A program made the translations under genes and the position numbers. From NCBI GenBank assembly GCA_028703445.1, contig JAQVMW010000007.1, positions 18,935 through 82,934 on the forward strand: 64,000 nucleotides of DNA, read 5' to 3'. The notes beneath the pieces are model-generated. The model saw only the letters and a program-made list of their open reading frames with translations. It was not told the origin of the DNA and did no database searches. This document shows positions 19,177 to 28,744 of the stretch, in pieces. Each line of letters starts with the position of its first letter. Position 1 is the first letter of the stretch. This DNA comes from Candidatus Peribacteraceae bacterium (GTDB lineage: Bacteria > Patescibacteriota > Gracilibacteria > Peribacterales > Peribacteraceae).

Positions 19177-20364
19177 ATGACTGGATTAGAGAACAATCTG
19201 TCCGCTCGATCTCCTGATGCTGAGCCAAATAAAACGGAGGCTTCGAAGGGAGATAAAGTAGGAGAGAATGCCGTTCCTCGCGAACGGCCTGAACAGAAAA
19301 TCCAACAGAAAGAGAGTGTGGTTGGGATGACAAAAGACAGACTGGAGGCCACAAAAATTGAAGTTGGTGGTTTTGCTACCCCTCAGAAGACGGAGACACA
19401 ACCAGTGGTACCAACAACCCCTGAGGAGGAAGACTTGGGCACGAGCAAAGGTGCGATGGACAAGATCAGCGACGGGATGCAAAAGGTGTTCGAACTGATT
19501 CAGAGATTCATGAAGCAGATCCAGGCGATGGGTTCCTCCACCCTGCGCGGCATGGCCAAGACGCTCGGCATGCTCGGATTCAAGCCGGCGGCGGAATGGC
19601 TCAACGAGATGGCGGGCGCCGACTACGCGGAACTGATGTCCGCCCTGAAGAAGGGCAATTTGACGCTTTCTCCGCTCAACCTGGAAGATCCGAATGCGAA
19701 GGCGCAGACGGAGCTCTCGGAAGGCGCGCAGATGCTCATGGCCGAACAGTACAAAGCACTCGCGCAGACGCGCGGCCCGGCATTCACCCGCGAGGTGTTC
19801 TACAGCGAGACCGTGACTGCGTGGAAGAAGCAGGGAGGCAACGGCAGCAAGACGCAGATCACCGTGGAGGATCTGCAGGCCATGGCCGCTGCCAGCAAGG
19901 AATTGCTTCCCACTCTTCCCGGTCAGGTGGCGCAGGCACAACAAATATTCGCTTTGGCGTTGGAGAATCTGCCACCCACTTCTCTGCTCAGTAATCAGCC
20001 GACGAATGTCGATGTGGATGGGCAGGTCATCGGAGTTCGCGTTGTCCAGGATGGCACTGTGATGATTCATAAAGGAGCGGATGTAACCCGTTACCGGTTG
20101 GTACCGGCAGTTGAACGTTTCGGTATCACTGACATGAAGGTAGGCACTGCTGCCAATCTGTCGGTTAGTCGTGCACTTTGGACTCCTCAGGGAATGCTGG
20201 TTGATGCTGTGGTGACGTATCAAAAAACTGATGGAAATTCCGGCATTCTTCCCAGTCAAACGAAAACTCTGCAGATGCAGGATATGAAGAATTTTCTTGC
20301 AGCGGTTGCCACGAATGCTCCTCTGCCCGTCACAGTGGCTGAATTGAAGTTCGAGAAGGCGTAG
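19177..20364 (+). CDS. hypothetical protein
   Basis: 395-aa ORF, first of a four-gene co-directional block. Confidence 0.7.
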   Translation: MTGLENNLSARSPDAEPNKTEASKGDKVGENAVPRERPEQKIQQKESVVGMTKDRLEATKIEVGGFATPQKTETQPVVPTTPEEEDLGTSKGAMDKISDGMQKVFELIQRFMKQIQAMGSSTLRGMAKTLGMLGFKPAAEWLNEMAGADYAELMSALKKGNLTLSPLNLEDPNAKAQTELSEGAQMLMAEQYKALAQTRGPAFTREVFYSETVTAWKKQGGNGSKTQITVEDLQAMAAASKELLPTLPGQVAQAQQIFALALENLPPTSLLSNQPTNVDVDGQVIGVRVVQDGTVMIHKGADVTRYRLVPAVERFGITDMKVGTAANLSVSRALWTPQGMLVDAVVTYQKTDGNSGILPSQTKTLQMQDMKNFLAAVATNAPLPVTVAELKFEKA

Positions 20365-20396
20365 AGCTTTGAAATCTTTTTTACACAAATATTTCC

Positions 20397-21743
20397 ATGG
20401 CAACAGAAACACCAGCAGAGGCAGTCAAGACGTCACCGGAGACTTCCCGTGATGTCACTCAGCAGGTGAATGATTTCCTGAATAAGCTCAAGACAGATGT
20501 GGAGCAGAAGACCACTCCGGCAGATAAAAAGGAGATTGTTAGGTTGGGTGTTGGTCAGTTGAGCACGGAGCAACGCGAAGAGCTGAGCAAACGCATGGAA
20601 GAGCACAAGGAAGGAATCCCGCGTGAACTTCTGGAGGATCTGATCGGCGTTCTGGATGTGACCGATGAGCGCAAAGCGGCACTCAAGGCGGATATTGAAT
20701 CCGGTTCAGACAAGAAAAAGCCCGAAGGCTGGATGGTGTGGGCGGGGGATCAGATGAAGAGCGGAACGGAAAAGGTGGGCCAGTGGACAGATTGGCTTAT
20801 GGGCAAGACAAAATCAGGTGTGGGTTTTGGGTGGGATAAGACCGTCGAGGGACTGAAGACTGCCGGCGAATGGATGATGAGTATCTGGAGCAAAATCGAA
20901 GGTTCAATCGGGAAAGTGCGGGCGGGAATTGCCATCGCACTGGGCGGGGTGGTCGCCAAGATGGAGAAGTTCCTTCCGGTATGGCTGAAGGATGGTTTCA
21001 ATATGATTGTGGGGAATTACGGTGTCTTCTATGCCACGATCAATCGTCTGGGCGTGAAGATCAAAGAAGGGGCAACGCAGGTTGCTCAGGGTGCCCAGGA
21101 ACAGGTGCAGGCATCCGTCGATACATTCTCGAAGATTTATGACCAGGCGAAGGCATGGGGCAATACGGCGCTGGATTTCCCCAGCTTCATTCTAGAAGTG
21201 GCCAATCGCCTCAAGGTTCAAAAGACATCACTTGAATTCACCATGGCCGAGATGGTCGCTATGGCGGGCATCGTCGCCGGTGAAAAGCAGGTCATACCTG
21301 CAGCGCCTGTGGTTGCTCCGGGTGTGGCTCCCAGTGCGGCTATTGCCGGTGTGGCTGCGGCTCCGGGAATCGCTCCCGCTGCCGTTCCTGAGCAGTTGGC
21401 ACGGAAGGAAGTACAGTCCCTCACGGTCAATGGCGTTGACATCTCGCAGGTGGAAGAAAAAGGCGAAAAGCTTCTGAAGATGGGTGAAAAGAACTATCGC
21501 GTCAATGCGGGTGTTCCTGTCTCTGTTACAAAGATCGAAGAACTGAGTGACGGCAGCGTTGCTTTTACCGGGACAGTGGCTGAATTTTTGCCCGACACGA
21601 TCAGTGTCACCAAGAAGCAACTTGAGAGCGTTGTGGACGAACTGAAACGCACAATAGGCAGCAAGAAAATCGAAGTGACCTATAGGAATTCCAAGAATGA
21701 GGAAATCAAAAAGAAAATAACGTTCGAAGTTATTGTTTCATAA
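20397..21743 (+). CDS. hypothetical protein with amphipathic/hydrophobic segments
   Basis: 448-aa ORF in block. Confidence 0.7.
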   Translation: MATETPAEAVKTSPETSRDVTQQVNDFLNKLKTDVEQKTTPADKKEIVRLGVGQLSTEQREELSKRMEEHKEGIPRELLEDLIGVLDVTDERKAALKADIESGSDKKKPEGWMVWAGDQMKSGTEKVGQWTDWLMGKTKSGVGFGWDKTVEGLKTAGEWMMSIWSKIEGSIGKVRAGIAIALGGVVAKMEKFLPVWLKDGFNMIVGNYGVFYATINRLGVKIKEGATQVAQGAQEQVQASVDTFSKIYDQAKAWGNTALDFPSFILEVANRLKVQKTSLEFTMAEMVAMAGIVAGEKQVIPAAPVVAPGVAPSAAIAGVAAAPGIAPAAVPEQLARKEVQSLTVNGVDISQVEEKGEKLLKMGEKNYRVNAGVPVSVTKIEELSDGSVAFTGTVAEFLPDTISVTKKQLESVVDELKRTIGSKKIEVTYRNSKNEEIKKKITFEVIVS

Positions 21744-21764
21744 TTATTCATTTCTTCTTCTCCC

Positions 21765-21962
21765 ATGCCCGCAAAGAAACTCGAACACAGTCTCTCTCCC
21801 GATGCCTCGCCCGTCGAACGGATGCAGCACTGGATTCACGGGAAGTATGACCGCGTCATCAATCCTCTCGTGGTCGGCGGGGCCGCCGCGACCGGAAGAG
21901 GCCTCAATACCGCAGTGCGTGGCACTGCAGAATTCCTGCGCTCGGTTTTTTCCCGTTCCTAA
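21765..21962 (+). CDS. small hypothetical protein (65 aa)
   Basis: ORF MPAKKLEHSLSPDASPVERMQHWIHGKYDRVINPLVVGGAAATG between two block genes. Confidence 0.6.
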   Translation: MPAKKLEHSLSPDASPVERMQHWIHGKYDRVINPLVVGGAAATGRGLNTAVRGTAEFLRSVFSRS

Positions 21963-21971
21963 AGGTATTTC

Positions 21972-24900
21972 ATGATTTCTCATGCTCATTTCGGTTGGCA
22001 ATCCGAATCCCTGTGCGAGAAGAGGCTCCTCTCCCGAAATGTGGAGGTTCTTCCCGATCAGGTTCTCGAAACATTTTTGCAGCCCAATCAGAATGTCGAA
22101 CAGATGGAGCAGGCCGTAGGAAAGCTGGACGAACAATCTCCTGTGTATCAGGCCATGGTGGAGCGCAGCAAGGCACTTTCCGAAGACCAGCGGAAGGTGA
22201 TCGATTCCAACTGCGAACGACTTCGGAAAGAGACACAGATGAAGACTGAGACACTGCAGAAGATCAGTCTTCTGCAGCGCGACATCAAAGCTTCCCGCCA
22301 AACAGCTTCCGCTGCTCCTGTGGCTGCAGCCGAGCCAAATGCTCTTGAGCGAACGTGGGACTGGACGAAAAACAAAGCTCAGGCCGGATGGGAGTGGACG
22401 AAGGATAAGGCGAACGCTGGATGGGAACGGACAAGGGAATTTGCAAAAGAGCATCCGACCCTGACGATTGCTGTCGGGTCCACACTCGGAGTGGCATTGA
22501 TCTATAAGCTCTGGAAGTGGTGGAAAGGCGAAAAAAAAGGGGAAGAGGATACGGGGAAGAATAAGGAGAAATCGACAAAGAAGGAAAGCACCTTCTGGAA
22601 GATTGTGAAGTGGATTCCGGGTGTGGGACTGGTGGCGTTGCTTGCGGCTGGAGCGGGGTATGGAATCTATGAAGGCGTCCAATGGATGAAAAAGAATCTT
22701 AGCTCGTTGGATCAGGCGAAGGCATTGCTCGCGAATGCAGAAAATCGTCTAAAGTCTATGGTGGGATTGGGAAACAAGGCCGAACAGTATGGGTTGAGCG
22801 AAGAGAATTATCACAAAGCCGTACGGGCATACAGGGAGGTCTATCAGGAAAATCCCGAAAAAGGCGCAGAGATCATTCGGTCAATTTCTGGTCTGAAAGA
22901 CGGGGAGACAAGCCCTGATTACCAGAAATTTATGGAGGATATGGGAAGAAAATTCGAGAGAAAATCCGAAAATGGCATTCAGTATGCTCACATTGATGTA
23001 GTCATTGAGAACTACGAACAGCATTTTGAAACAGCGCTGAAACATCTTGAACAATGGATTGTGGGGCATCGCTACGAGGCTCTGTTCGCGGCGTACATTG
23101 CGAATAGGTTCGGGTTGCTTCTGCCGATCATCAGGGGCGGAGGTTCTGCGGCGGTACGGGCCGTGAAAATTTCAAAGGAAATGCTGACATGGGGCATCAG
23201 ACATCCGATTATTTCCCTCTTTGCCGCAGGCGGCGCCATTTTGGGAATGCGCGCAGCAGTGAAGGCGGGCAAAGAACTGTGGATGCCCGAAAATTTTAAG
23301 CAATTGGGAAAAGCGTTCAGTGAGAACAGGCGCATTCTGCTGCCCGCAGAGGAAAGTGCGATTGTGGAAAAGGCAGAGGAACTTAAAGATCATGTTATTG
23401 AATTTGCCCGGTCGGGCGAGGACTTCGGTCCATGGGTCATGAGAAAACTTGGCCAGTATGTCAAAGAGCTGGATGAAAATGTCCCGAAATTGCTCGGTGC
23501 TTCGCGCGAGAAGATCGTATTTGAAAACAACAGTGCGGGGCTGGGGAATTTGCAGCGTTGGCTCGAGGAGAGAAAAGAGAACGCTCCAACTTCTACAGAG
23601 GATATCCAGTCGAAGATCGGGGAGAAGTGTGACAATGCCTTGGCGCAACTGGCAGTTTTTCAAACGGTATTTCTTGCCGATCGGTGTGGTGCACAGGTGG
23701 TGAGCGGTAACCGGCTGCAACAGGCGCAGGAATCGCTTCGTCAGTCTCTTAAAGCTTTGCAGATCACACTCGTGACCGGTGCAGATGGAATTTTGCGTTG
23801 GAAACAGCAGAGTGGAAATGTGATCGATCTCTGCGTCGATCCTGCAGTCACGAGCAAGGATGAAATTTTCCGGATTTCCAGCCGCATGCGATTTGCAGAA
23901 GAGTCTGGTCTCTCTCATTTTTGTTCGAGGATTGTGCAGCATAGTCGGCTGCTTCTGGGAGAGAGCACTGAGGTAGGAAAAAAACTCCCGTTTGCGGGGC
24001 GCAGCGATGTCGTGGCGATGGTGATCGGTCCATTCCTCTACGTCGCGGATCTGCGCCATATTCGGGATTTCGTCATCTTCAAAGTTCCCCGTGATGTGGT
24101 CGGTGGGCTATGGAACGAACCCACGAAGTGGGACAAAGCCGCGACTGTGGCAACGGGTATGACGGAAACAGGTCTCTTTTCATTAAGCGCCAGCGTGCTT
24201 GGTACCACCATCAAGCGATTTGCCGTAGGCGGTGGGCCGATCTTTCGGTTTAATGCAGGGGAAATCATTCAGGGGAGTATTCCGGGTTGGGCACAATGGA
24301 AGATGCTCAGAGATACCTATCGTGGCAGCAAAGATGTGAGCCTGATGAAAAATTTTATTTCCGAATACCAGTTGGGCTCCGGCCTCCTGAACAGGTTTTC
24401 CGGTTATCGACGTGCCTGGTATATCAGCACGGTATTAGGGAAGGCTGGTGTTAAAAATATTGCATGGATTGGCATCGTTGAACATAGCCAGGATCTCAAT
24501 GAGTTGAACACCATTGCGGGTAAGTTGGGATTGAGACATCTCATCACGCCCGGACTGACGCCCGATGATGCACGAATTATTCTGAAAAAAAGCATCATTG
24601 ACAACATGAAGAAGGTGAAGATGCGTGAGTTGTCGTTGAAAAACTGGGGGTCGCGTCTCGCTGTATCCGGGCCCGTTCGTGACTATCAGGCCATATGGAA
24701 TGATGTGTTGACCTGGTACAACGCAAAGGCGGGTCTTCCACCGCCTTTGCCCATAGCGCCACCACCTGTTTCTGGTGGGGCCGCCGTTCCGCCGCCGCCT
24801 GCTCGTCCATCGGGCGTGCCTCCGCCACTTCCCAAGGCGAAGGCCACTCCGCCTCCACTCCCTGGTTCGAAGACTGCAGCTGCGACTGCTCCGACACCCC

Positions 24901-26996
24901 CGACCAAACCTGTTGTATCTCCTCCTCCGCTTCCGAAGAAGACCGGTAGCCAACCTCCACCACTTCCCCAGTCTCCCTCTGCGCCCGTTTCCTCTCCGGT
25001 TCAACCGTCAACCAAGCCCGCATCATCTCCACTTTCACCTCCCGAATCGAAACCCGTTCCCTCAACGGCTACAGCCACGGAAACTCCTCCATCGAAACTC
25101 ACTCCGGCCGATCGCGGCGTACGTCCGAACGTGCCGGATGGCGAAGGGGCGAGCGCGCTCGATGGGCAGCCCGAGGGTGTGAAGCAGGTGGCACGGCAGG
25201 GGGCGGCTGCGGAAATGGCAGAACGATCCGTTGAGACGCTCGATGATCTCAAGAAACAAGTGCGCTCGGCGCAGCAGGCAGGAAATCATGCGGAAGTCGC
25301 GCGTCTTCTCCATGAGAACAGGGCTGCTCTCAAAGCAGCGGAGGGAACCGACGAAGAGGCGAAGACGCTCGTGCGCGCGCTCGAGGGAGCCGAAAAAGTT
25401 CAGGCCAAGTGGGCAAGATTTGTGGGTCGGGGATTGGCGGGTCTGGGCGTGCTCGTGGACGTATTACTCGTTTCTCTGAATGAGTGGGAAATCTCTCGCG
25501 CCCGGCAACAGGGCAACGCCGGTCTTGCGGAAGCACTGCGCAAGAAGCGCCAGTCGCTCGTGGGAGCGGGGGCGGGGGGACTCGTGTGGGGGACAGGGGA
25601 ATATGCGCTGACGGCTGCCGTCGGTGCGGAGGCTGCAAACGCATCCATTCCGTTTCTCTCCGTCGGGTCCGTCGCCGCGTCGGGATGGCTTGCGGGCGGC
25701 GTGCTCGCCATTCCCGTCGCCTGGGCCGGCATCCACAGCGAAGCGATCTTCGACGCCGTGAAGGAGTGGAACAAGGATGAGCAAGCGTATTTGCAGGAAG
25801 ATGGAGCCGCGCTCCTCAGCGAAATTCAAAGGAAAGAGACGGAGCGGACGGTTGGTCAGGGTGCTGCCTATGGGGATACCACGTTCCAGTGGCTGTGGAA
25901 GAAACTTTCACCGACGTGGTCAAAGAAGGAATACGAGGACTACTACCGGAAGATGTACGAAAACTCGGAGCACATCAACCGGAACATGCGTGAGAAGATG
26001 TTCTCGGCCTACTTCTTGCAGTACACGCAGCCTCTCCTGGCGGCCGGTGACCTCGCGCTCGCACAGGAACGCACGCGCACGCTCATCCAATCACAGGGAA
26101 TCGACGATGTGCAGAAGCAGAAAGAGCTCTTCCAGCAAACTCTCGCGGCTATCGCCAAGCCGCGGTTGCAGGAAGCCGTGGTCGCCAAGCGGCACTTCCT
26201 CCAGAGCGTGCTGATATGTGATTTCTGGACCGTTCCGCCACTGGAGCTGGCCAAAGCGGACGCGTATGCGGAGCTTGTGCAACTGCGCCAGCAGCTTCAG
26301 AAGCAAGGGAAACCGCTCGCCTTCCGGTACAGGACGGCGAACGGCGAGGAGCGCATGCTTGATCTCGCGGAGTTCGGCAAGAGTGGAGACCTTCTTCCGG
26401 AAGTGCGCAGGTCCATCCAGGATGTCGTTCTGAAGTATCACGAGGAAACGCAGGTGACAGATTTGTTCAGGAAACATTTCCAGAAGGGTGCCCTTATCGA
26501 TGCCGCCGACGGGTCGCAGAAGGAAGTTGCACAGTCGGCGTTCCGACACGAGGTTCGTGCGGATGTGCTCCATCGCATTCGTCATTCCATTTTGCGCGCG
26601 GAACAGAGAATTCGGGATTCCGCTCTTTCTGCGGAGAAAAAAGATGTCGTTCGCCTGCAGCTCAAGCATGAGTTCGAGGAGAAATTCAGCACGTTCATGA
26701 CTCTCCTCTCCAATCCGGCATGCAGCTTTGAGGACTACCGTCATACATTGCATGGACTGGAATTGATCTGGGAGGATGCGAACAGGCCGGAAAATGTCTA
26801 TCAGAGGAATCAGTCGGCTCTCAAGGAAGCCATCGAACGGCCTGCCGCTCCGGTGGCCATTCCCTTTGGCATCGTCGATACCAGTTTCCCTGCAATTCAA
26901 GCGGCCAAGAGGCAAATCCCGTCACAAGACTTGGCAGGTTTCGAACATTTGCTCGATGAGGTGGATACACCTTCGCAGGAGGGACAGGGAAGTTGA
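21972..26996 (+). CDS. giant hypothetical membrane protein (1674 aa) with proline-rich hinge
   Basis: Single uninterrupted ORF; several TM segments; PPPLPIAPPPVSGGAAVPPPPARPSGVPPPLP region. Confidence 0.85.
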   Translation: MISHAHFGWQSESLCEKRLLSRNVEVLPDQVLETFLQPNQNVEQMEQAVGKLDEQSPVYQAMVERSKALSEDQRKVIDSNCERLRKETQMKTETLQKISLLQRDIKASRQTASAAPVAAAEPNALERTWDWTKNKAQAGWEWTKDKANAGWERTREFAKEHPTLTIAVGSTLGVALIYKLWKWWKGEKKGEEDTGKNKEKSTKKESTFWKIVKWIPGVGLVALLAAGAGYGIYEGVQWMKKNLSSLDQAKALLANAENRLKSMVGLGNKAEQYGLSEENYHKAVRAYREVYQENPEKGAEIIRSISGLKDGETSPDYQKFMEDMGRKFERKSENGIQYAHIDVVIENYEQHFETALKHLEQWIVGHRYEALFAAYIANRFGLLLPIIRGGGSAAVRAVKISKEMLTWGIRHPIISLFAAGGAILGMRAAVKAGKELWMPENFKQLGKAFSENRRILLPAEESAIVEKAEELKDHVIEFARSGEDFGPWVMRKLGQYVKELDENVPKLLGASREKIVFENNSAGLGNLQRWLEERKENAPTSTEDIQSKIGEKCDNALAQLAVFQTVFLADRCGAQVVSGNRLQQAQESLRQSLKALQITLVTGADGILRWKQQSGNVIDLCVDPAVTSKDEIFRISSRMRFAEESGLSHFCSRIVQHSRLLLGESTEVGKKLPFAGRSDVVAMVIGPFLYVADLRHIRDFVIFKVPRDVVGGLWNEPTKWDKAATVATGMTETGLFSLSASVLGTTIKRFAVGGGPIFRFNAGEIIQGSIPGWAQWKMLRDTYRGSKDVSLMKNFISEYQLGSGLLNRFSGYRRAWYISTVLGKAGVKNIAWIGIVEHSQDLNELNTIAGKLGLRHLITPGLTPDDARIILKKSIIDNMKKVKMRELSLKNWGSRLAVSGPVRDYQAIWNDVLTWYNAKAGLPPPLPIAPPPVSGGAAVPPPPARPSGVPPPLPKAKATPPPLPGSKTAAATAPTPPTKPVVSPPPLPKKTGSQPPPLPQSPSAPVSSPVQPSTKPASSPLSPPESKPVPSTATATETPPSKLTPADRGVRPNVPDGEGASALDGQPEGVKQVARQGAAAEMAERSVETLDDLKKQVRSAQQAGNHAEVARLLHENRAALKAAEGTDEEAKTLVRALEGAEKVQAKWARFVGRGLAGLGVLVDVLLVSLNEWEISRARQQGNAGLAEALRKKRQSLVGAGAGGLVWGTGEYALTAAVGAEAANASIPFLSVGSVAASGWLAGGVLAIPVAWAGIHSEAIFDAVKEWNKDEQAYLQEDGAALLSEIQRKETERTVGQGAAYGDTTFQWLWKKLSPTWSKKEYEDYYRKMYENSEHINRNMREKMFSAYFLQYTQPLLAAGDLALAQERTRTLIQSQGIDDVQKQKELFQQTLAAIAKPRLQEAVVAKRHFLQSVLICDFWTVPPLELAKADAYAELVQLRQQLQKQGKPLAFRYRTANGEERMLDLAEFGKSGDLLPEVRRSIQDVVLKYHEETQVTDLFRKHFQKGALIDAADGSQKEVAQSAFRHEVRADVLHRIRHSILRAEQRIRDSALSAEKKDVVRLQLKHEFEEKFSTFMTLLSNPACSFEDYRHTLHGLELIWEDANRPENVYQRNQSALKEAIERPAAPVAIPFGIVDTSFPAIQAAKRQIPSQDLAGFEHLLDEVDTPSQEGQGS

Positions 26997-27041
26997 CGGC
27001 GGCACGGGTCACTCTGTCCATTTTCGGCTATTCTGTTCAGC

Positions 27042-27875
27042 GTGTCCCTCTCGTATTCCCAACTCAGGAGGTACAGGACCTGTCCCCGCCAGTACGAGTT
27101 TTCGAACATCAAAAAAATTCCGTGGGGAATTTCCGAAGGGGAGAGTTTCGGGGCGAGCGTGCACAATGCGCTGAAGAGGTGGGGGGAGGCTGAGTTAGGG
27201 TTAGGAGTAGGGTTAGGGGGTAGGAAGAAGAAAGACGGGACGAGGGAGGATCAGTTGGGTCTCTTCATTCCGGAGGAACGACCGCAAACCGGACTTCTCA
27301 CGGAGGAGAAACTTCTCGAAATCTGGCACCAGTCCTTCGTGTTCAATACGTTCCCCACGCAATTCGAGGCGGATTTCGCGCGCAGGCGCGGAGAGGGGCT
27401 GATGCGGCAATTCTTTCTCTGGTGGTCTCAGGCTCCGCATTCGGTTCTGGCGGTGGAGAAGAGCTTCACACTGGAGATCGACGGAATGCACATCGCGGGA
27501 CGGCTGGATCGTGTCGAGCGGACGGAGCAGGGAGTACGCATCGTGGATTACAAGACCACCGCACCTTGCACGCAGGAGGAGGCCGATGCGGATTTGCAAC
27601 TCTCGCTGTATGCGCTGGCGGCAGAGCAACTCTTTGAGAAGCCCTTCGACTCCGCTCAGGGTAAACCTTGCACGGAGCTGCTTCTCCTCTTTCTTTCGGA
27701 TGAAGGCGTAGTGGAACGCTCTACAATGCGGTCAGTTTCCCAGCTCAAGGACGCACGCACACAGCTCAAACTCATTCGCGAGCGCATTTGGGCGAAAGAC
27801 TTCCGGCCGACGCCGAGTGTGCATGCGTGTAAGCGATGCCCGTACAGAGGAGTGTGTGATGTGGCGGCTGTTTGA
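27042..27875 (+). CDS. PD-(D/E)XK nuclease-superfamily (RecB-like) protein
   Basis: YSQLRRYRTCPRQYEFSNI; GRLDRVERTEQGVRIVDYKT; C-terminal CKRCPYRGVCDV. Confidence 0.85.
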   Translation: MSLSYSQLRRYRTCPRQYEFSNIKKIPWGISEGESFGASVHNALKRWGEAELGLGVGLGGRKKKDGTREDQLGLFIPEERPQTGLLTEEKLLEIWHQSFVFNTFPTQFEADFARRRGEGLMRQFFLWWSQAPHSVLAVEKSFTLEIDGMHIAGRLDRVERTEQGVRIVDYKTTAPCTQEEADADLQLSLYALAAEQLFEKPFDSAQGKPCTELLLLFLSDEGVVERSTMRSVSQLKDARTQLKLIRERIWAKDFRPTPSVHACKRCPYRGVCDVAAV

Positions 27876-27990
27876 TTCATGAAAGGAAAACCTAGCGGTT
27901 TTCCTCTCATGAGCTCTCTTTTCCCTTTAATGGTGTGCCTCCAGCGGTGGGTCCCGTCTAAGCCACCCACCGCTTCGGCACAAATTATTT
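27876..27990 (+). ncRNA. repeated two-hairpin 3' element, copy 2
   Basis: H1 TTCATGAAAGGAAAACC-tagc-GGTTTTCCTCTCATGA; H2 TGTGCC-tcc-AGCGGTGGGT...ACCCACCGCT-tc-GGCACA. Confidence 0.7.
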
Positions 27991-28068
27991 CATTGGCTCT
28001 CAGATCGTTTTTCTCTCCATAGTTGTCACGATGCACTATCGGATCGATTTCCTTTATACTCCTAGCAT

Positions 28069-28491
28069 ATGACTCCTCTCTCCGACACGCTCCGTACCTA
28101 CCTCTTCCTCATCCCGCTGGTCGTACTCGTGCTCTCGGAAATCGTGAAGTACGTTGTGGAAGAAATGAAATCCGGTGCCGGGCATCGCCACCTCTTCCAG
28201 CAGGGCGGCATGCCCAGCAGCCACTCGGCTTTCGTGATGTCGCTTCTCATCATTGTCGGCCACAAAATGGGCACGGATTCCGTCGAGTTTGCCATTGCCA
28301 CGGTCTTCGCCTGTATCGTCTGGTACGACGCCATCGGGGTCAGGGCGGTTCTGGGGGAACAGGCGCGGGTCCTCAACGTGCTCCAGCACTTCCACCGGCT
28401 TAAGGAGACTTTGGGGCATTCCTTCACCGAGGTGTTCGCGGGGATCGCCTTTGGGGCTGTGGTGACGATGATTGGCATAGCGGTGAGTTAG
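28069..28491 (+). CDS. divergent PAP2 family (DUF212/YuiD-like) protein
   Basis: QQGGMPSSHSAFVMSLL, WYDAIGVRAVLGEQARVLN. Confidence 0.85.
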   Translation: MTPLSDTLRTYLFLIPLVVLVLSEIVKYVVEEMKSGAGHRHLFQQGGMPSSHSAFVMSLLIIVGHKMGTDSVEFAIATVFACIVWYDAIGVRAVLGEQARVLNVLQHFHRLKETLGHSFTEVFAGIAFGAVVTMIGIAVS

Positions 28492-28686
28492 TTCATGAGA
28501 GAAAAACCGTAGGTTTGTCTCTCACCCCTCGACTTCGCTCGGGGTGACCAATTGATAATGCTTCTTTGATGAATTGAGGTGACCCTGAGCTTGTCGAACG
28601 GGTCATGAGCTCTCTTTTCCCTTCAGTGGTGCGGCTCCAGCGGTGGGGCCCGTCTTAAGCCACCCCGCTTCGCCGCGGTTTTTTTG
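28492..28686 (+). ncRNA. repeated two-hairpin 3' element, copy 3, interrupted by palindromic repeats
   Basis: H1-like stem, inserted CTCGACTTCGCTCGGGG, then CTCTCTTTTCCC and H2 GCGGC...GCCGC, T-run. Confidence 0.6.
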
Positions 28687-28744
28687 ATTATGGCCATCGC
28701 TTGTGTTTTTTCTGGTGTAGGATGTGTTCATCCCGTTTCCTTTC

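Noticed and set aside
18998-27224. TTAGGG runs as a linear-chromosome telomere
   Set aside because: Both runs are short, internal and flanked by genes on each side; treated only as microsatellites
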